A stretch of 11,661 nucleotides of DNA from an uncultured Lachnospiraceae bacterium (GTDB lineage: Bacteria > Bacillota > Clostridia > Lachnospirales > Lachnospiraceae): contig CAJTZB010000071.1 of assembly GCA_910583815.1 (NCBI GenBank), forward strand, positions 1-11,661, in the 5' to 3' direction. The position numbers and the translations under genes were made by a program. The notes beneath the pieces were generated by a model. That model had not been told where the DNA came from. It saw only the letters and a program-made list of their open reading frames with translations, and did not search any database. Each line of letters opens with the position of its first letter. Within the stretch, counting starts at the first letter, position 1. Positions 7,747 to 11,661 of this stretch are shown one piece after another.

Positions 7747-9539
7747 CAGAATGCACCTCCTTCCAGAGCTGCTGCGATTTCTTCCTCTCCGGCAAGCCCC
7801 TGCTGGATGCGGTAAATCTTATAATAGTAGCCATGCTTTTCTAGCAGTTCTTTATGGGTTCCCATCTCGGTAATCCTGCCGCCCTCAAGCACCAGAATAA
7901 CATCGGCATTTTTTACTGCTGTAATTCTCTGTGCCACAATCAGCTTTGTTGTACGCTTCTGCCTTGCCGCGATATGCTCCTGAATATACTTTTCTGTCTC
8001 CAAATCCACGGCAGAAGTCGTATCATCCAGTACCAGAATCGGCGCATTCATTGCAAGTGCCCTTGCCAGAGCAAGGCGCTGCTTCTGTCCACCGGACAGC
8101 CCCATGCCGCGCTCTCCGACAATCGTATCATAGCCTTCCGGCAGTTTTGACACAAAGCCGTCTGCATCTGCGTCCTTCGCTGCTCGGTAGATTTCCTCTG
8201 TCTTCGCGTCCGGTACGCCGTATGCAATATTGGATTCCGCAGTGTCAGAAAACAGGAATACATCCTGCAACGCAATGCCGATATTCCGGCGCAGGTGCTG
8301 CAAATCGTATTTTCTGACATCCACCCCATCAATTAAAACACTGCCTTTAGTTACGTCCACAAACCTTGTAATCGCATTGAGCAGCGTCGTCTTTCCGGAA
8401 CCCGTCGCCCCCATAATGCCTACAGTGGCTCCTGCCGGAATCTGAAGGTTGATATTGCTTAATACTTCATCACCGTCATATGAAAGAGTCACATTCTTTA
8501 ATGTAATTTCTCCCTGAATTTCCTTTGTCACAGGATGCTCCGGACTCTTGATATCAGTATCCATGTCATACAGTTCATGGACACGCTCACAGCTTGTCAA
8601 AAATCTCTGCAGGTCATTGATCATAAAGCCAAGCTGCTGCATCGGCTGGTTTAACATCCAGGAAAGAGACGTAAAAATAACAAGGTCACCAAGCGTAATC
8701 CGCTCAAAAACAACAAGCAGGGAACCAATAATGACAGCACAGGTATTCATAACATTTGCGACCGTTTCCAAAAGCGGCGCATACTTTACCCATACTTTGT
8801 TTCCTTCCAGCTGTAATTCATAGTATTTTTCGTTTTCTTTATCAAACTTTTCTACTTCATATTCTTCTCTGCAAAATGCACGAACTACACGGTTTCCGCT
8901 GATGTTTTCCTGCACCAGCGTGTTGAGCCTGGAAAGCTGTGCTCTTGCATTTCCGAAAATCGGGCGCACAATCTTGCCCATGCGGATTGCCATAACAAAC
9001 GCGACTGGAGAAATTGCCAAAAGACAGAGCGTAAATTCCCAGCTGATTCCAAAAAAGACAATCAGCACGCCAACCATCATTGTGACACTTTCAAAAATAT
9101 TATAAGAAGTCCAGCTGATAAAATGCCGTATTGCATCCAAGTCGCCGGTACACTTATTAATTAGGTCGCCGGAACGGTTTCTCATAAAAAAACGGCGGCT
9201 CTGCATCCCAACCTTTTCATAGATGTCCTTTCTTAAAATCAGCAGCGCGCGGTATGCAACTTCATCCCTCTGCACATTTGCCCAGAACTTCAGCAGCGCA
9301 CGGCATAAAATAATACCAAACGCCAGAAGCAATAATGGCACCACCTGATCAATGACATCTTCTGTCTTCACCGAGCTGTCTTCAAACATCGGTTTTAAAA
9401 TATCATTTACAATATGGCTGATAATCATTGGCTCTGCGGTTAACAGTCCGGTGAAAACAAGACCTGACAGCCATGTGAAAAGCAGCAGAACAACATTCTT
9501 TCCTCTTATAAAAGAAAAGGTCCATTTAATTTCTCTCAT
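7746..9539 (-). CDS. ABC exporter half-transporter, degenerate-site subunit of a heterodimer (BmrC/LmrC/TM287-like)
   Basis: A 597-aa half-transporter with six predicted helices (about residues 15-320) and an ATPase domain (about 345-597). Walker A is GATGSGKTT at 377-385 and the signature is a canonical LSGGQ at 481-485. The Walker B region reads ILVLDDTTSAVD (501-512), with Asp506 where the catalytic Glu is expected, and the H-loop has Gln537 in place of His. These two changes are the known marks of the non-catalytic subunit in heterodimeric exporters such as TM287/288, LmrCD and BmrCD. It therefore pairs with the next gene, whose signature is altered in the complementary way. The ATG at 9539 has GAGGT about 6 nt upstream. 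It follows the Dabb gene by 41 bp with no terminator. Confidence 0.95.
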   Translation of the reverse strand: MREIKWTFSFIRGKNVVLLLFTWLSGLVFTGLLTAEPMIISHIVNDILKPMFEDSSVKTEDVIDQVVPLLLLAFGIILCRALLKFWANVQRDEVAYRALLILRKDIYEKVGMQSRRFFMRNRSGDLINKCTGDLDAIRHFISWTSYNIFESVTMMVGVLIVFFGISWEFTLCLLAISPVAFVMAIRMGKIVRPIFGNARAQLSRLNTLVQENISGNRVVRAFCREEYEVEKFDKENEKYYELQLEGNKVWVKYAPLLETVANVMNTCAVIIGSLLVVFERITLGDLVIFTSLSWMLNQPMQQLGFMINDLQRFLTSCERVHELYDMDTDIKSPEHPVTKEIQGEITLKNVTLSYDGDEVLSNINLQIPAGATVGIMGATGSGKTTLLNAITRFVDVTKGSVLIDGVDVRKYDLQHLRRNIGIALQDVFLFSDTAESNIAYGVPDAKTEEIYRAAKDADADGFVSKLPEGYDTIVGERGMGLSGGQKQRLALARALAMNAPILVLDDTTSAVDLETEKYIQEHIAARQKRTTKLIVAQRITAVKNADVILVLEGGRITEMGTHKELLEKHGYYYKIYRIQQGLAGEEEIAAALEGGAF

Positions 9540-9580
9540 GTCTTTACCTCATTCCGAAGAGCTTTCTTTTGTGCAGTTTA

Positions 9581-9886
9581 TTAAACCTCAAAATCCACGC
9601 AGGCTCTCTTTTCTCTTACCTTACGCATGAACTCTCCAACTTTTTTATGCGCAGGATGTACAATGTAAGCATTCAGGTCTTCCATAGAATCATACTCTGC
9701 CACAAGTACCAAATCATAGTTTTCCGGATTTGCTGCTTCTGCATTCACCTTCACATATGAAGATTTCAATGTAGGAACCACGCCTTGCAGCGCCTCTAAC
9801 ATTTCCTTGGCAATAGCGACATTCTCCCTCTTTGTCCTTCCATCTGCCTCTTCAAGAAACCGAAACATTACAATATGACGTACCAT
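9581..9886 (-). CDS. Dabb (stress-responsive alpha/beta barrel) domain protein
   Basis: A 101-aa protein that is a single Dabb ferredoxin-like domain. It opens with MVRHIVMFRF, the usual first strand with the conserved His at residue 4. It has a central alpha helix (about 20-35), a strand YDLVLVAEYDS (about 58-68), and the motif YIVHPAHKKV followed by a Phe, the conserved HPxH region of the family. Dabb proteins usually form dimers with a small pocket; some act on aromatic or polyketide-like molecules, but most have no known activity, and no substrate can be given here. The ATG at 9886 is chosen because AGGAGG (9893-9898) lies 6 nt upstream; the 126-aa open frame from 9961 would include the leader repeat. 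It is the first gene after the promoter at 10047-10075. Confidence 0.92.
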   Translation of the reverse strand: MVRHIVMFRFLEEADGRTKRENVAIAKEMLEALQGVVPTLKSSYVKVNAEAANPENYDLVLVAEYDSMEDLNAYIVHPAHKKVGEFMRKVREKRACVDFEV

Positions 9887-9900
9887 GCTTCTCCTCCTAA

Positions 9901-9916
9901 TTGAGTTCCGTAGCAA
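9901..9916. repeat. 16-bp direct repeat, copy adjacent to the Dabb ribosome binding site
   Basis: TTGAGTTCCGTAGCAA occurs here and again at 10007-10022 without mismatch, 106 bp apart. This copy includes the distal edge of the long hairpin stem (9910-9919) and abuts the AGGAGG of the Dabb gene. Confidence 0.85.
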
Positions 9917-10006
9917 CCCTATCCGGTACACCCATACCAAAGCCGTAGTTTCCGGCCGCAAAACGCCCGAAAACTCGGCTGTGTACCATTCGGGTTGTTA
10001 CTGTTT

Positions 10007-10022
10007 TTGAGTTCCGTAGCAA
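10007..10022. repeat. 16-bp direct repeat, promoter-proximal copy
   Basis: Identical to 9901-9916. It lies just downstream of the predicted transcription start and just outside the hairpin arm that ends at 10001. The two copies enclose a unit of about 90 bp. Confidence 0.85.
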
Positions 10023-10046
10023 ATATTTCTGCTCGTATCACCCCAC

Positions 10047-10075
10047 ATATTATCCGAAAGTATGTACGAAGTCAA
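10047..10075 (-). promoter_or_regulatory. Promoter of the Dabb-ABC-(DUF3592-MATE) operon
   Basis: Near-consensus sigma-A promoter on the minus strand: -35 TTGACT (10075-10070), exactly 17 bp of spacer, -10 TAATAT (10052-10047), giving a start near 10040. It is the best promoter-like sequence seen in the window. A 12-bp palindrome ATTTCATGAAAT (10090-10101) sits 14 bp upstream of the -35 and could be a regulator site. Confidence 0.88.
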
Positions 10076-10169
10076 TACCTTTTAGACGGATTTCATGAAA
10101 TTCTGAAGTTCTTTTCTATATGTCTGGAATAAGCAGTAAAAATGCCTGACATGTTGGCAAAAATACATC

Positions 10170-10201
10170 AAAAAAAGGCTTAGGAAAATCCATCAGCCTT
10201 T
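10170..10201 (-). terminator. Intrinsic terminator of the two-TM protein gene
   Basis: On the minus strand AAAGGCT (10201-10195) pairs with AGCCTTT (10180-10174) around a loop of about 14 nt, and the T-run continues to 10170. It lies about 50 nt past the stop codon at 10251 and upstream of the next promoter, so it separates the two transcription units. Confidence 0.88.
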
Positions 10202-10250
10202 CTTTAAAAATCAATTTCCTTTATTTTTTCTATATCCTGCCTCTTCCCGG

Positions 10251-10817
10251 CTATAAATCCGCCACTTGGATATCAGGATGCTTTCTATATAATTCCAGAA
10301 TCTTTGAAATATCATAGTAACTGTTCTTTACTCTCTCGGTCTTTCCGTTTTTCAGTTCCAGGCAGACATAATAATTGGTAGTCCTTCTTTCCCGCTCTTC
10401 ATACATATACACCCGGACAATCTCTGCATTTTCTACCACCACACTGCGCATATCATGGCTGAAAGTCCTGTGGTTTCCGATCCACATTGTTCCTATTTTT
10501 TCGGCACTAAAAAATTCCTGATCCAACTGCGCCATGTTGGTTTCCGGATGTTCCGCCAAAAAACGGTTCACTCTCTTACTCACCGGATCAGAGAGCTGCT
10601 TAATAAAAATGGCTATGCAGATTATAAGCATAACAATCCCCAAGGCTGATATTCCATAAATATTGCTTTGGGACTCATTCAGCAAAGGTGGCTTCTTCTG
10701 CAGCAGCGCCAGCGCGGAAGGCAGATACCTGTACAGCGGAAAAATTGCCAGTACCAGACATACCGCAAGCAGGATTCCTGTGCTTGTCCATGTTTTTATC
10801 GTCAGTTTTTTTACCAT
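10251..10817 (-). CDS. Two-TM membrane protein of unknown function
   Basis: I do not recognise the family. The 188-aa protein has a short basic N-terminus, a first hydrophobic helix (about residues 12-32), a linker of about 20 residues, and a second helix (about 54-72). A soluble C-terminal domain of about 115 residues follows. That domain has alternating strands: MRSVVVENAEIVRVYMYEE, NYYVCLELKNGK and a final YYDISKILELYRKHPDI. The pattern resembles small membrane-anchored PH-like or signalling-sensor domains, but this is only a guess. The ATG at 10817 is preferred because AAGGAGAG lies about 8 nt upstream; an ATG at 10844 with GGGTGG in front would add 9 residues. It is monocistronic as far as can be seen: a palindrome lies upstream and a strong terminator downstream. 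Confidence 0.75.
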   Translation of the reverse strand: MVKKLTIKTWTSTGILLAVCLVLAIFPLYRYLPSALALLQKKPPLLNESQSNIYGISALGIVMLIICIAIFIKQLSDPVSKRVNRFLAEHPETNMAQLDQEFFSAEKIGTMWIGNHRTFSHDMRSVVVENAEIVRVYMYEERERRTTNYYVCLELKNGKTERVKNSYYDISKILELYRKHPDIQVADL

Positions 10818-10889
10818 TTTTTCTTCTCTCCTTTTCTCTTGCATTTCCACCCAACACGCTATTTTTTCTGTGCCAGCGGTATAACAGTC

Positions 10890-10934
10890 AGGGACTGCCA
10901 CATTAAAGAATATATTCTCAATGTAACAGTCCCT
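10890..10934. repeat. 45-nt imperfect palindrome (long hairpin)
   Basis: AGGGACTG (10890-10897) is matched by CAGTCCCT (10927-10934), ACATT (10900-10904) by AATGT (10920-10924), and the centre holds GAATATATTC. Mismatched dinucleotides separate the arms. On the plus strand the hairpin is followed by TATTTTTG, a possible T-tract; on the minus strand, in the direction of the genes, no T-run follows. So it is either a plus-strand terminator or a structural or operator element in front of the two-TM protein gene. Confidence 0.75.
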
Positions 10935-10950
10935 TATTTTTGTCTTATAG

Positions 10951-10970
10951 CTGCTGTCTGCGCACAGCAG
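10951..10970. repeat. Perfect 7-bp stem hairpin
   Basis: CTGCTGT (10951-10957) and ACAGCAG (10964-10970) form a stem around a 6-nt loop. It lies downstream of the partial gene at the right edge. No T-run follows on either strand, so its role as terminator for that gene is doubtful. Confidence 0.55.
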
Positions 10971-11018
10971 ACATAGTACTCTCTGACCAATACAGATTTA
11001 ACGCATATCTTTTTCCCT

Positions 11019-11661
11019 TTATTTTGCAGTCTCAGCTACATTGACATTCTGTACTTCTTTGGCAGGGATTCCGAGAACTTCGCGGATAGCATCTATCAGG
11101 CCTTCTTTGGAATCTGCATGAATCCATAACGGCTCTCCGTCATTTTTTACGCCGGCAGTCCCTGAAGTCTCTGTCTTCTCAGCTTCTTCTGCTTTCTTTT
11201 CTGCCGCCTTCTTCTCTTCTTCCTTTGCTTCTGCTCTCTTTTCCTTTAATTTTGCATAGTAGCTGTCATTGGAGTTTTTCAGCTTCGCAAAGTATTCTAC
11301 CACGCCTTTATCGTCAATTGTAATACCAATGTTTGTAATCTGCTCTGCTGCTTCCGTACCAAGCTCTTCCTTGATTTCAGCTCTCATTTCTTCAATGGAT
11401 TCGTCTGCATTGTCAATGATGCCTTCATACTTTGCACGGACTTCTTCATCGGTTGCCATCTTTTCCAACAGCTCTGAGCTAATAACGCAGGTGTAGTCCT
11501 TCTTGCCCATTGCAAAATAGCGATTCATCTCTTCATCGGTCTTGCAGTTTGCCACGAAGAAATCTATGTTGCCGAACTTATCCTTTAACTGCTCTAAGTA
11601 CTCCTTTGCTTTTGTACTTAGACCTTCATAAACTTTTTCAAGGTGTGACTTCAGCTCGTCA
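11019..11661 (-). CDS. Partial Lys/Glu/Ala-rich protein, perhaps DUF6033-like (N-terminus outside window)
   Basis: An open frame runs without a stop from the right edge to TAA at 11019, giving at least 213 codons. The frame continues upstream of the GTG at 11555 to the window edge with protein-like sequence (KVYEGLSTKAKEYLEQLKDKF), so 11555 is unlikely to be the true start. The visible part is mostly helical and charged, with a low-complexity AEAKEEEKKAAEKKAEEAEK segment that should form a coiled coil, and a C-terminal piece that ends in VNVAETAK. No catalytic motif, signal peptide or membrane helix is seen in this portion. It resembles Clostridia proteins annotated DUF6033 as I remember them, which is a low-confidence guess. 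Function unknown. Confidence 0.8.
   Translation of the reverse strand, partial: DELKSHLEKVYEGLSTKAKEYLEQLKDKFGNIDFFVANCKTDEEMNRYFAMGKKDYTCVISSELLEKMATDEEVRAKYEGIIDNADESIEEMRAEIKEELGTEAAEQITNIGITIDDKGVVEYFAKLKNSNDSYYAKLKEKRAEAKEEEKKAAEKKAEEAEKTETSGTAGVKNDGEPLWIHADSKEGLIDAIREVLGIPAKEVQNVNVAETAK

Larger units (their letters stand above)
9887..10040 (-). promoter_or_regulatory. Long structured 5' leader of the Dabb-ABC operon
   Basis: The predicted transcript (start near 10040) has about 154 untranslated nucleotides before the Dabb ATG. Within it a long imperfect hairpin forms. Outer stem: 10001-9992 with 9919-9910, 9 of 10 positions paired. Next: 9987-9981 with 9931-9925, 7 bp. Then 9980-9976 with 9945-9941, 5 bp, and an inner stem 9974-9969 with 9953-9948 that needs one G-U pair. 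A 16-bp direct repeat flanks it on both sides. It does not match a riboswitch class I know. It also contains a 30-codon open frame (9989-9897) whose stop overlaps the Dabb ribosome binding site but which has no ribosome binding site of its own. Confidence 0.6.

Noticed and set aside
9887..9961. 25-residue N-terminal extension of the Dabb protein
   Set aside because: The extension lies in the repeat and hairpin leader and reads as Arg-rich non-family sequence, while the ATG at 9886 has an ideal ribosome binding site and starts the conserved MVRHIVMF strand.
9887..10040. Guanidine (ykkC) riboswitch in the efflux leader
   Set aside because: A short AUAGGGUU stretch recalled the ykkC motif, but the other conserved blocks and their order are missing.
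10143..10159. Second terminator after the two-TM protein gene
   Set aside because: Only a 4-bp TGCC/GGCA stem can be paired, although T's follow; the hairpin at 10170-10201 is far better.

Overview
The window looks like chromosome of a gut-type Clostridia (Firmicutes), most likely a Lachnospiraceae member. This is an inference from AGGAGG-type ribosome binding sites, Firmicutes-style promoters, a THF riboswitch controlling folT, a fused chorismate mutase/prephenate dehydratase, and Firmicutes-type heterodimeric ABC exporters. All nine genes lie on the minus strand, so biological order runs from the right edge of the window to the left. I saw no rRNA, tRNA, CRISPR array, transposase or phage gene.

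Right edge (10251-11661): the 3' part of a Lys/Glu/Ala-rich protein that runs off the window, then a 45-nt palindrome and a smaller hairpin, then a small two-TM membrane protein of unknown function that ends at a good intrinsic terminator (10170-10201).

Centre (2523-10075): a near-consensus promoter (-35 at 10070-10075, -10 at 10047-10052) starts what looks like one efflux operon. Its order is a leader of about 154 nt with a long imperfect hairpin bounded by 16-bp direct repeats, a Dabb-domain protein, two ABC half-transporters overlapping by 1 nt, a small DUF3592-like two-TM protein, and two MATE antiporters. The ABC pair shows the signature of a heterodimeric exporter with one degenerate ATP site: Walker-B Glu to Asp and H-loop His to Gln in the first subunit, and LSVGQ in the second. 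The block therefore combines an ATP-driven exporter with two ion-driven antiporters.

Left (1-2493): folT, the substrate-binding component of a folate ECF transporter, has its own promoter (2465-2493), a THF riboswitch (2319-2432) and an intrinsic terminator (2253-2289). The riboswitch P1 3' strand can pair with the terminator 5' arm, which gives a simple transcriptional off-switch. Next comes pheA, the bifunctional P-protein of phenylalanine synthesis, ending at an AT-rich terminator. The non-coding stretches on both sides of pheA (1-265 and 1400-1580) are packed with short perfect inverted repeats.

Most unusual points: the repeat-bounded hairpin leader of the efflux operon, the hairpin clusters around pheA, the 45-nt palindrome whose T-tract faces against the genes, and the co-directional ABC + DUF3592 + double MATE export block headed by a Dabb protein.
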